Shown here: positions 1 through 6,608 of the stretch, one piece after another | Layout of the letters: each line of letters opens with the position of its first letter | Position numbering within the stretch: the stretch's first letter is position 1 | From: Burkholderiales bacterium | GTDB taxonomy: Bacteria; Pseudomonadota; Gammaproteobacteria; Burkholderiales; JACMKV01 | Assembly (NCBI GenBank): GCA_014379915.1 | Contig: JACMKV010000194.1 | Span: 1-11,137 of the forward strand | DNA: 11,137 nucleotides | Direction: 5' to 3' | Notes under the pieces: generated by a model | Databases searched by the model: none | What the model was told of the DNA's origin: nothing | Seen by the model: only the letters and a program-made list of their open reading frames with translations | Translations under genes and position numbers: made by a program

Positions 1-591
1 GAAGCAGCGCTGGTTCATTTCGTCGGCGATATTCAGCAAGTTCCGCCGATGTACAGCGCGCTGAAGCGCGACGGCAGGGCGCTATATACCTATGCGCGCC
101 AGGGGATCGAGTTGGAAAGAGCGCCGCGTTTCGTTCATATTTTCCAGCTTGAGTTGATTAACGCGCGGCCCGACGAAATCGATGTGAGCGTTCGTTGCAG
201 CAAAGGCACTTATGTTCGAGTACTTGCCGAGGACATCGGCAGGACACTCGGCTGCGGCGCCCATCTGAAGGCATTGCGACGCGTGGCGGTCGGCGGATTA
301 CGGGTCGAGGAAGCGCTCGCCCTGATGCAACTCGAGGCGATGACTTCCGTCGAGCGCGACAGCAGGCTACGCAACGAAGACAGCCTGCTGTCCACGCTGC
401 CGTCGGTCATGCTCGACGCTGCTGATAGCCGCGCGCTATTGCAGGGGAAGCCAGTCTGTTGCGCGATGCAGGCGACCGCCGGCAATTTGCGCATTTACGA
501 TCACGATCATCGTTTTCTCGGCGTCGGCGAAATCGACCCGGAAGGCTTGATCGCGCCGAAACGACTGATCAGCACCGAGCGCTTAGCGTAG
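1..591 (+). CDS. truB: tRNA pseudouridine(55) synthase TruB, C-terminal part (5' end outside window)
   Basis: The frame is open from base 1 and ends in TAG at 589-591, giving 196 residues of a protein usually about 300 long, so the N-terminal third is cut off by the window. TruB converts U55 in the T loop of most tRNAs to pseudouridine, in the cytoplasm. Visible family blocks are QQVPPMYSALK at residues 13-23, the strand-rich RCSKGTYVRVLAEDIG segment near residues 68-83, GCGAHLKALRR just after it, and a C-terminal PUA-like region with LLQGKP and FLGVGEI. The catalytic Asp lies upstream of the window. It is followed by rpsO and pnp, the standard order of the infB/truB cluster, but a non-coding repeat element separates it from rpsO, so the two may be less tightly coupled than usual. 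Identification is firm. Confidence 0.95.
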   Translation, partial: EAALVHFVGDIQQVPPMYSALKRDGRALYTYARQGIELERAPRFVHIFQLELINARPDEIDVSVRCSKGTYVRVLAEDIGRTLGCGAHLKALRRVAVGGLRVEEALALMQLEAMTSVERDSRLRNEDSLLSTLPSVMLDAADSRALLQGKPVCCAMQATAGNLRIYDHDHRFLGVGEIDPEGLIAPKRLISTERLA

Positions 592-603
592 CGGTTTGTC
601 CGA

Positions 604-874
604 GGAACCTCTGATTAAATCCCGCGCGGTCGCGACGGGCCTTTGCGGGATGGGATGCGCGAAGCGGCGCGAAGTGAAGGGTCATTCCCTTCACAAGCGT
701 CGCGACAAAGCAGACCGCCCGCAAAGGCCCGTCCCTGCGGGTTTCGACGATAACGGGCCGTCTGCGTCGCCGCGCAGCTTGCCCGTAGTCCGGCTACTGA
801 TGCTGCGCTGCGCGTCTAGCAGCCAGCCCGTTCTTGTCGAAACGCGATCCGCGTGGGACTTAATCAGAGGTTCC
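604..874. mobile_element. MITE-like structured element with terminal inverted repeats, between truB and rpsO
   Basis: The ends are inverted copies. Bases 604-634 and the reverse complement of 843-874 share 15 identical leading bases (GGAACCTCTGATTAA), then match through about 31 positions with two mismatches and one 1-base indel. Inside are two hairpin arms. Arm 1 is a perfect 16-bp stem, 634-649 with 718-733, enclosing a second hairpin (674-681 with 687-694). Arm 2 pairs 742-748 with 836-842 and 752-758 with 826-832, and encloses 771-778 with 807-814 and a small hairpin at 785-797. The terminal repeats plus two arms would fold as a three-way junction. No transposase or credible protein is encoded. 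This is the architecture of a non-autonomous, miniature inverted-repeat element. I see no clear target-site duplication, so the exact ends are uncertain by a few bases. It fills most of the 592-920 intergenic stretch. Confidence 0.72.
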
Positions 875-920
875 CTAAGCATCGGCTTAAGGTAAAATAT
901 TCGATTATTCCGGAGGAAGC

Positions 921-1190
921 ATGACGATCACTACGACGGACAAGGCTCAGATCATGGGCAATTACCAGCGCGCGCAGGGCGATACGGGTTCTCCCGAGGT
1001 CCAGGTCGCTTTGTTGACGGCGCGTATCAACGGCCTGACTGATCATTTCAAATCGCACGTCAAAGATCATCACTCGCGCCGCGGTCTGCTGCGTATGGTG
1101 AGTCAGCGCAGAAAACTGCTAGATTATTTGAAGACAAAAAATGCTGACGGCTACCGCAGCCTGATCGAACGGCTCGGCCTGCGTAAATAG
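921..1190 (+). CDS. rpsO: 30S ribosomal protein S15
   Basis: Encodes 89 residues, the usual length of bacterial S15, a primary binder of the 16S rRNA central domain that nucleates assembly of the 30S platform. Recognisable family segments are the N-terminal GDTGSPEVQVALLTARI (about residues 20-36), HFKSHVKDHHSRRGLLRMVSQRRKLLDYL (about 42-70, containing the conserved HHSRRGL RNA-binding patch) and the C-terminal YRSLIERLGLRK. The ATG at 921 is preceded by a strong GGAGGA ribosome-binding site at 912-917. A possible -10 (TAAAAT, 893-898) lies just after the upstream repeat element, but no good -35 accompanies it. In related bacteria S15 represses its own mRNA; I do not see an unambiguous operator here. 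Its stop codon is inside a 13-bp tandem duplication. pnp follows after 49 bases. Confidence 0.98.
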   Translation: MTITTTDKAQIMGNYQRAQGDTGSPEVQVALLTARINGLTDHFKSHVKDHHSRRGLLRMVSQRRKLLDYLKTKNADGYRSLIERLGLRK

Positions 1191-1213
1191 TTTTACATCG
1201 TAGTTTTACATCG
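1188..1213 (+). repeat. Perfect 13-bp tandem duplication at the rpsO stop codon
   Basis: TAGTTTTACATCG occurs twice back to back, at 1188-1200 and 1201-1213. The first copy contains the rpsO TAG stop; the second lies in the rpsO-pnp spacer, 26 bases ahead of the pnp start. It looks like a simple slippage or duplication event. Confidence 0.9.
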
Positions 1214-1239
1214 AACGACATGACATCAAAGGATTACCA

Positions 1240-3333
1240 TTGAAACATAAGAAAACGTTGAGTTATGGCTCCCAGCAATTGACGCTGGAAACCGGCGAAA
1301 TTGCACGTCAAGCGCACGGCGCAGTCATGGTGAGTCTCGACGATACGGTCGTGCTGGTCACAGTGGTCGGTAAAAAATCAGCCAAACCCGGGCAGGATTT
1401 TTTCCCGTTGACTGTCGATTATCAGGAACGTACCTACGCCGCCGGGAAAATACCCGGCGGTTTTTTTAAGCGCGAAGGCCGCCCATCAGAGAAGGAAACT
1501 CTTACTTCGCGCTTGATCGATCGACCGATTCGCCCGTTGTTTCCGGATAACTTTTACAACGAAATTCAGGTCGTTGCGACCGTTCTTTCATCTAACAACG
1601 AGGTTGATTCAGATATCCCGGCGATGATAGGTGCGTCTGCCGCACTCGCGCTTTCCGGCATTCCCTTCGACGGTCCGATCGGGGCGGCCCGGGTCGGCTA
1701 TGTAAATGGCGATTATCTGCTGAACCCGACTGCGTCAGACCTAAAGAATTCGCGGTTGAATCTGGTCGTCGCCGGAACATTGCAAGCGGTTCTGATGGTC
1801 GAATCCGAGGCCGACCAGTTGTCGGAGGACGTCATGCTGGGTGCAGTCATGTTCGGACACGAGCAGATGCAGGCGGTGATCAATGCGATCAACGAACTCG
1901 CCGACGAAGCCGCGAAGCCCGTGTGGGACTGGATCGCGCCCGAAAAAGACCAGGCATTGATAGCGCGCGTTACGCAATCGGTCCAGGCTGATCTGAGTGA
2001 GGCTTATCGGATCAAACAGAAGCAGGCGCGTACCGAGAAAGTCGATGCGATTCGGGATCGCGTCGTGAATGAGCTCGCTGCTGACGATACCGTCGATGCC
2101 AATACCGTTAAAGACATCTTCTTTGAACTCGAGTCGAAAATCGTGCGCGGCCAGGTCCTCGATGGTGAGCCGCGCATAGATGGACGTGACACGCGAACTG
2201 TACGGCCGATCACGATTCGCACCGGCGTACTGCCGCGAGCGCATGGTTCGGCGCTGTTCACCCGCGGGGAAACCCAGGCATTGGTGGTTGCGACTTTAGG
2301 CACGGCTCGCGATGAGCAGATCATCGATGCGCTGCAGGGCGAGTATAAAGAGCGATTCATGCTTCATTACAATATGCCGCCGTACGCGACAGGCGAAACC
2401 GGTCGCGTAGGAACGCCTAAGCGGCGTGAAATTGGCCACGGACGACTTGCCAAGCGCTCACTGTTGGCAGTTTTACCGGCGCCCGAGGATTTTGCCTACG
2501 CGTTGCGTATCGTCTCGGAAATCACCGAGTCGAACGGATCGAGTTCAATGGCATCGGTCTGCGGTGGTTGTCTGGCCATGATGGATGCTGGCGTACCCTT
2601 GAAAGCGCATGTAGCCGGCATCGCGATGGGCTTGATCAAGGAAGGTAATCGGTTCGCGGTCCTGACCGATATTCTCGGTGATGAAGATCATCTCGGCGAC
2701 ATGGATTTCAAGGTGGCCGGCACTGAACAAGGCATTACTGCTTTGCAGATGGATATTAAGATCAACGGCATCACTAAAGATATTATGCGAGTCGCGCTCG
2801 ATCAAGCGCGCGAAGGCCGTTTACATATCCTGAACATCATGAAGCAGGAATTGCACGATCCGCGTAGCGAGATTTCGGCTTACGCGCCGCGCATCATCAA
2901 CATGAAGATCAAGCCGGAAAAAATCCGCGATGTCATTGGCAAGGGCGGAGCGGTCATACGCGCGCTGACTGAAGAAACCGGAACATCGATCGATATTGCG
3001 GAAGACGGCACGATAACGATCGCCTGCGTCTCCTCGGAGGCTGGTCTGATCGCAAAAAAACGTATTGAGGATATTACGGCCGAAGTCGAAGTCGGCCGCA
3101 TTTACGATGGCACGGTTCTAAAACTACTGGATTTCGGCGCCATCGTCAGTGTGCTACCGGGTAAGGACGGCCTGCTGCACATTTCCCAAATCGCCAATGA
3201 ACGCGTGAACGCCGTGTCCGATCACTTGAAGGAAGGCCAGGCGGTCAGAGTCAAGGTGCTGGAAGCCGACGACAAAGGACGTTTGCGGCTCAGCATGAAA
3301 GCAGCAGCCGCGGAGGAAATGCCTCAGCAATAG
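1240..3333 (+). CDS. pnp: Polyribonucleotide nucleotidyltransferase (PNPase)
   Basis: PNPase degrades RNA 3'-to-5' by phosphorolysis and can add tails; in many proteobacteria it associates with RNase E in the degradosome. The 697 residues match the family length. Order: first RNase PH-like domain (about 1-140), helical linker, second RNase PH-like domain (about 310-540), KH domain with its GKGG loop at 567-570, and an S1 domain from about 618 to 690 (GRIYDGTVLKLLDFGAIVSV). The metal/phosphate site block DEDHLGDMDFK gives Asp483, Asp489 and Lys491, corresponding to E. coli 486, 492 and 494. I chose the TTG at 1240 because AAAGGA (1228-1233) sits at the right distance, the N-terminus matches the family (YGSQQLTLETG), and no in-frame ATG occurs until residue 29. 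The nearby ATG at 1220 is out of frame. It ends at a strong hairpin terminator. Confidence 0.97.
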   Translation: MKHKKTLSYGSQQLTLETGEIARQAHGAVMVSLDDTVVLVTVVGKKSAKPGQDFFPLTVDYQERTYAAGKIPGGFFKREGRPSEKETLTSRLIDRPIRPLFPDNFYNEIQVVATVLSSNNEVDSDIPAMIGASAALALSGIPFDGPIGAARVGYVNGDYLLNPTASDLKNSRLNLVVAGTLQAVLMVESEADQLSEDVMLGAVMFGHEQMQAVINAINELADEAAKPVWDWIAPEKDQALIARVTQSVQADLSEAYRIKQKQARTEKVDAIRDRVVNELAADDTVDANTVKDIFFELESKIVRGQVLDGEPRIDGRDTRTVRPITIRTGVLPRAHGSALFTRGETQALVVATLGTARDEQIIDALQGEYKERFMLHYNMPPYATGETGRVGTPKRREIGHGRLAKRSLLAVLPAPEDFAYALRIVSEITESNGSSSMASVCGGCLAMMDAGVPLKAHVAGIAMGLIKEGNRFAVLTDILGDEDHLGDMDFKVAGTEQGITALQMDIKINGITKDIMRVALDQAREGRLHILNIMKQELHDPRSEISAYAPRIINMKIKPEKIRDVIGKGGAVIRALTEETGTSIDIAEDGTITIACVSSEAGLIAKKRIEDITAEVEVGRIYDGTVLKLLDFGAIVSVLPGKDGLLHISQIANERVNAVSDHLKEGQAVRVKVLEADDKGRLRLSMKAAAAEEMPQQ

Positions 3334-3343
3334 CAATCGCTTT

Positions 3344-3388
3344 CGGTAAATAAAAAAGCTGCTCCAGAAGCAGCTTTTTTATTTACCG
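3344..3388. terminator. Bidirectional intrinsic terminator shared by pnp and dksA
   Basis: A perfect 20-bp stem, 3344-3363 with 3369-3388, has a 5-base loop (CCAGA). A GC-containing core (AAGCTGCT/AGCAGCTT) is flanked by A6 on one side and T6 on the other, so both transcripts end in a U tract. It begins 10 bases after the pnp stop and lies 146 bases beyond the stop of dksA, which converges from the right. An 11-base part of the right arm (TATTTACCGAT) is repeated at 3393-3403. Confidence 0.9.
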
Positions 3389-3533
3389 ATGGTATTTACC
3401 GATTGTGCGTCCAGATCAAGTAGAGTTCAGAGTGGGCAGATAGAGAATGTCAGGGGGTATGGAAACCTTGCCTAGCTGATTTCCAGCATAGCTCGCGAAA
3501 ATCGACCACTCGCTGCCGGAAAGTGCGAAGAGC

Positions 3534-3956
3534 CTATTTCGCCACCTGCTTTTCCCTAAGCTCGTCCAGCGTTTTGCAGTCTATGCACAAAGTAGCAGTC
3601 GGCCTCGCCTCAAGACGCTTGAGTCCGATTTCGATTCCGCAACTCTCGCAGTAACCATACTCGCTCTGGTCGATCTTGCCGACCGTTTCGTCGATTTTCT
3701 TGATCAGCTTGCGTTCGCGATCGCGGTTGCGAAGTTCGAGCGCTATATCCGATTCCTGGCTCGCACGATCATTCGGATCGGCGAAAACCGTTGCCTCGTC
3801 CTGCATGGTATGGACAGTTCGATCGATGTCGCGGCTGAGCTCGATTTTGAGCGTCTCGAGGATCTTGCGAAAGTGCGCAAGCTGTTTTGGATTCATATAT
3901 TCCTCCCCTTTTTTCGGCGTGTAGGGGCTCGTTTGTTTGCGTGGTTCAGCTGCCAT
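3534..3956 (-). CDS. dksA: RNA polymerase-binding transcription factor DksA
   Basis: DksA enters the secondary channel of RNA polymerase and, with ppGpp, represses rRNA/tRNA promoters and activates amino-acid biosynthesis promoters. The 140-residue product has the coiled-coil region (about 28-100) with acidic tip residues Asp60 and Asp63 in DPNDRASQ, the LELRNRDRERKLIKKI helix, and a C4 zinc finger, Cys103-X2-Cys106 and Cys124-X2-Cys127 (CESCG...CIDC). It ends with the family tail LREKQ. I chose the first ATG because PYTPKKGEEYMN aligns with the conserved N-terminal block of E. coli DksA, although its own ribosome-binding site (AGAGA) is poor. A much better Shine-Dalgarno match precedes the internal Met21 but consists of the codons for the conserved GEE. 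It is transcribed divergently from the tRNA cluster and converges on pnp. Confidence 0.96.
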   Translation of the reverse strand: MAAEPRKQTSPYTPKKGEEYMNPKQLAHFRKILETLKIELSRDIDRTVHTMQDEATVFADPNDRASQESDIALELRNRDRERKLIKKIDETVGKIDQSEYGYCESCGIEIGLKRLEARPTATLCIDCKTLDELREKQVAK

Positions 3957-4004
3957 GACTATCTCTGGTTTCGAAGAAAAACAGGGTTAAATATCAGAAA
4001 GACA

Positions 4005-4010
4005 ATTATA
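4005..4010 (-). promoter_or_regulatory. Probable -10 element of the dksA promoter
   Basis: On the minus strand these bases read TATAAT, a perfect sigma70 -10 hexamer, 48 bases upstream of the dksA ATG. No convincing -35 lies 16-18 bases further up; the sequence there is GC-rich. This would give a leader of roughly 40 bases. It lies back to back with the plus-strand tRNA promoter. Confidence 0.5.
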
Positions 4011-4052
4011 CCGCAAGTTGCTATCCGGAGCGCCTGACAGCGCGGCCATAAA

Positions 4053-4081
4053 TTGACGGCCAGAGGCCTAAACGGTATATT
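4053..4081 (+). promoter_or_regulatory. Sigma70 promoter of the tRNA cluster with GC-rich discriminator
   Basis: TTGACG (4053-4058) and TATATT (4076-4081) are separated by the optimal 17 bases. The -10 is followed directly by GCGCGC (4082-4087), a GC-rich discriminator typical of stable-RNA promoters inhibited by ppGpp and DksA. The expected start near 4088 is only about four bases before the mature 5' end of tRNA-Pro at 4092. Confidence 0.75.
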
Positions 4082-4091
4082 GCGCGCTTTC

Positions 4092-4168
4092 CGGGGTGTA
4101 GCGTAGCCTGGTAGCGCGCCTGGTTTGGGACCAGGATGTCGGGAGTTCAAATCTCTCCACCCCGACCA
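4092..4168 (+). tRNA. tRNA-Pro (anticodon UGG)
   Basis: A 77-nt cloverleaf. The acceptor stem pairs 4092-4098 with 4158-4164. The anticodon stem 4119-4123/4131-4135 encloses loop TTTGGGA with anticodon TGG at 4126-4128. The T arm has GTTCAAAT, with one G-T pair. Discriminator A4165 is followed by an encoded CCA (4166-4168). It is the first gene of a three-tRNA cluster and immediately follows a strong promoter. Confidence 0.97.
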
Positions 4169-4256
4169 TCGATTTGCCCCGTTTGCCGTTGTCCGGCATC
4201 CGCAAAATGCGTGCGTTGATAGTCGTTCCTGCGATGCGTTCGCTTGGTTGGCTACT

Positions 4257-4330
4257 GTGCCCGTAGCTCAACTGGATAGAGCACCAGCCTTCTAAGCTGG
4301 GGGTCGCAGGTTCGAGTCCTGCCGGGCACG
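4257..4330 (+). tRNA. tRNA-Arg (anticodon UCU)
   Basis: A 74-nt cloverleaf. The acceptor stem pairs 4257-4263 (GTGCCCG) with 4323-4329. The anticodon stem 4284-4288/4296-4300 encloses loop CTTCTAA with anticodon TCT at 4291-4293. The T loop is the standard GTTCGAGTC. The discriminator is G4330. The next bases are CTC, so the 3' CCA is not encoded and must be added post-transcriptionally, unlike both neighbouring tRNAs. It probably shares the promoter upstream of tRNA-Pro, as no separate promoter is evident in the 88-base gap. Confidence 0.97.
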
Positions 4331-4360
4331 CTCTTTATCGCAGTTCCTTGTTTTTCCGAC

Positions 4361-4437
4361 GGTGGCTGTAGCTCAGTTGGTAGAGTCCTGGATTGTGATT
4401 CCAGTCGTCGTGGGTTCGAGTCCCATCAGCCACCCCA
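4361..4437 (+). tRNA. tRNA-His (anticodon GUG)
   Basis: The acceptor stem pairs 4362-4368 with 4427-4433. The extra G(-1) at 4361 stands opposite C73 (4434), the identity pair for HisRS. The anticodon stem 4388-4392/4400-4404 encloses loop TTGTGAT with anticodon GTG at 4395-4397. CCA is encoded at 4435-4437. It lies 30 bases after tRNA-Arg and is the last tRNA of the cluster. I see no clear intrinsic terminator in the 86 bases before the end of the converging ccmF. Confidence 0.97.
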
Positions 4438-4523
4438 TCGCAAGACAAAACAAAGCTTCCCGAGTTTTCACTGTGCGTGATGCGTTGGTACGCGTTAGCA
4501 CAGGCAACTCAGGCACAAGCAAT

Positions 4524-6554
4524 TCAGCGTTTTGCCAGTCGCGGCTCGGCGATCGCACCCTTGTTGACCAGCACCGGCTCGAGTCGCACCGGGTCCGTGT
4601 CAGTACGCAGAGCCCGGCTGCGCAATGCCAGCCGATAGCGCCGATCGCTGGCGGCAAGAATGCCGCCGAGGGCCATAATGAAACATCCACCCCAAATCCA
4701 GTCGACGAAAGGCTTGTGGTAAATGCGCACGCTCCAGGCGCCATTGCCGACCGGTTCCCCCAGCGAAACATAAATATCCCGGAACAAGCCGATATCGATG
4801 TCAGCTTCCGTCATCGCTGATCGCTGTACCGGATAAAAGCGCTTTTCGGGATGCATGACTTTCATACCGGCATCGTCGTCGCTGACTTCAACCGTCCCAC
4901 GCAGCGCGCGATAGTTCGGCCCGGCAATCTCGGTTGCGCCCATGAAGCGGAAATTGTAGCCGCCAACCATTACGGTATCGCCGACTTCCATGCGCACGTC
5001 TTTTTCGGTCTCGTAACCTTTAACCAGCGTCACGCCAATGATGAAAACGCCGACGCCGATGTGCGCAACCAACATACCGAAATAGCTTAGCGGTTGCCGT
5101 GCAAACTTGTCGATCAGGCGGTCGCCGGGCGTCGACTTGAGCCGGCAAACTAAATTTTCCACCGAGGTCGCGATCGCCCACAGCGCAAGCAATAACCCGA
5201 AGCTAACTAGCGCAGTCCAGCGGCCGAGTACGATGGGCACGGCGATCGCCGAGGCTACACTGACAAGAAACGCCCAACGCAAGCGAACAACGAGCTCGGG
5301 AAGTTTCGCCTGTTTCCAGCGCGCAACCGGGCCGATACCCATCAGAAATATTGCAGGCGACATCAACGGCACGAAGATGGTTTCGAAGTACGGCGGCCCG
5401 ACCGAAATTTTGCCAAGGCCGAGCGCGTCGAGGATCAGTGGGTACAGAGTTCCGAGCAGCACCGAGGCGGCAGCGACAACCAGCAGCAAATTGTTTCCGA
5501 GCAACAGCGATTCACGCGAAATCGGCTCGAACGAGCCGCCGAGGCCAACACGGGGCGCACGCCACGCGTACAGGGCCAGCGAGCCGCCGATAACGATCGC
5601 GAGAAAAGCGAGAATGAAAATACCGCGCTTCGGATCGGTCGCGAACGCATGGACCGACGTCAACACCCCGGACCGAACCAGAAAAGTGCCAAGCAGCGAC
5701 AGCGAGAACGCCATGATCGCGAGCAGCACGGTCCAACTCTTGAACGCGCCGCGCTTCTCGGTTACGGCGAGCGAATGAATCAACGCTGTGCCGACCAGCC
5801 ACGGCATGAACGACGCGTTTTCGACCGGGTCCCAAAACCACCAGCCGCCCCAGCCGAGTTCGTAGTACGCCCACCAGCTGCCGAGCGCGATACCGCACGT
5901 CAGGAAACACCATGCGGCGGTCGTCCACGGCCTTGACCAGCGCGCCCATGTCGCGTCGAGCTTTCCTGAAAGCAGTGCCGAAAGCGCGAAAGCAAACGCG
6001 ACCGAGAAGCCGACATAGCCCATATACAGCATGGGCGGATGGATCACCATGCCGGGATCCTGCAGTAGCGGATTCAAGTCGCGGCCATCGGCTGCGGCCG
6101 GCAGCAGCCGTTCGAACGGGTTCGATGTCAACAGCATAAACAGCAGAAAGCCGACACTGATGATGGCGAGCACGCCTAGTACGCGCGCGATCATCTCCTC
6201 CGGCAGGCGGCGGCTGAACACGGTAACGGCGAGCGTCCAAACCGTCAGCATCAGCACCCACAACAAGAGCGAGCCCTCGTGGGAACCCCAGCTCGCGGCG
6301 AATTTATAAGCGACCGGCAATTGCGAATTCGAATTGACAGCGACATTGAGCACGGAAAAATCGTCGTGCACGAATGACCACGCGAGGCAGCCGAACGCGA
6401 TCGCGACGAACACGAATTGTCCTTGCGCCGCCGGACGCGCGACTGCCATCCAGCTCGGTATGCCGCGTCCCGCGCCGATCAGCGGCAGCGCGCTTTGCGC
6501 GAGCGCAAGGCACAGTGCCAGGATCAGCGAGAACTGACCGATTTCAGGAACCAT
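4524..6554 (-). CDS. ccmF: Heme lyase CcmF, cytochrome c maturation System I
   Basis: CcmF is the membrane component that, with CcmH and CcmI, transfers heme from holo-CcmE to CXXCH motifs of apocytochromes c at the periplasmic face. From the ATG at 6554 the protein has 676 residues, close to the family norm, with many hydrophobic transmembrane segments. The heme-binding tryptophan-rich loop (WGGWWFWDPVEN) is at about 235-246. The four conserved histidines are visible at about 172 (VIHPP), 260 (LIHSL), 302 (SVHAF) and 498 (AHIG). A soluble periplasmic domain lies near the C-terminus before a last membrane helix. I prefer the ATG because MVPEIG matches the family N-terminus; a TTG four codons upstream is the alternative, and neither has a good ribosome-binding site. 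It follows oxyR by 54 bases. Other ccm genes are not in the window. Confidence 0.95.
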   Translation of the reverse strand: MVPEIGQFSLILALCLALAQSALPLIGAGRGIPSWMAVARPAAQGQFVFVAIAFGCLAWSFVHDDFSVLNVAVNSNSQLPVAYKFAASWGSHEGSLLLWVLMLTVWTLAVTVFSRRLPEEMIARVLGVLAIISVGFLLFMLLTSNPFERLLPAAADGRDLNPLLQDPGMVIHPPMLYMGYVGFSVAFAFALSALLSGKLDATWARWSRPWTTAAWCFLTCGIALGSWWAYYELGWGGWWFWDPVENASFMPWLVGTALIHSLAVTEKRGAFKSWTVLLAIMAFSLSLLGTFLVRSGVLTSVHAFATDPKRGIFILAFLAIVIGGSLALYAWRAPRVGLGGSFEPISRESLLLGNNLLLVVAAASVLLGTLYPLILDALGLGKISVGPPYFETIFVPLMSPAIFLMGIGPVARWKQAKLPELVVRLRWAFLVSVASAIAVPIVLGRWTALVSFGLLLALWAIATSVENLVCRLKSTPGDRLIDKFARQPLSYFGMLVAHIGVGVFIIGVTLVKGYETEKDVRMEVGDTVMVGGYNFRFMGATEIAGPNYRALRGTVEVSDDDAGMKVMHPEKRFYPVQRSAMTEADIDIGLFRDIYVSLGEPVGNGAWSVRIYHKPFVDWIWGGCFIMALGGILAASDRRYRLALRSRALRTDTDPVRLEPVLVNKGAIAEPRLAKR

Positions 6555-6608
6555 GGGGATTTGCAACGAGGCCGTATCGGGTTAATGGCTCTATGCTATC
6601 ACCTTCTA

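Noticed and set aside
596..895. Open frames on both strands across the truB-rpsO gap (99 and 63 codons), both containing EPLIKS
   Set aside because: The shared peptide comes from translating the two inverted terminal repeats of the non-coding element. No ribosome-binding site or protein family fits.
3389..3533. Possible small gene or RNA between the pnp terminator and the end of dksA
   Set aside because: No open frame with a ribosome-binding site and no notable hairpin apart from the repeated arm at 3393-3403.
5107..5778. A 223-codon plus-strand frame and several other long frames within the ccmF and oxyR region
   Set aside because: All lie antisense to firmly identified genes and have no recognisable motifs; they are by-products of GC-rich coding sequence.
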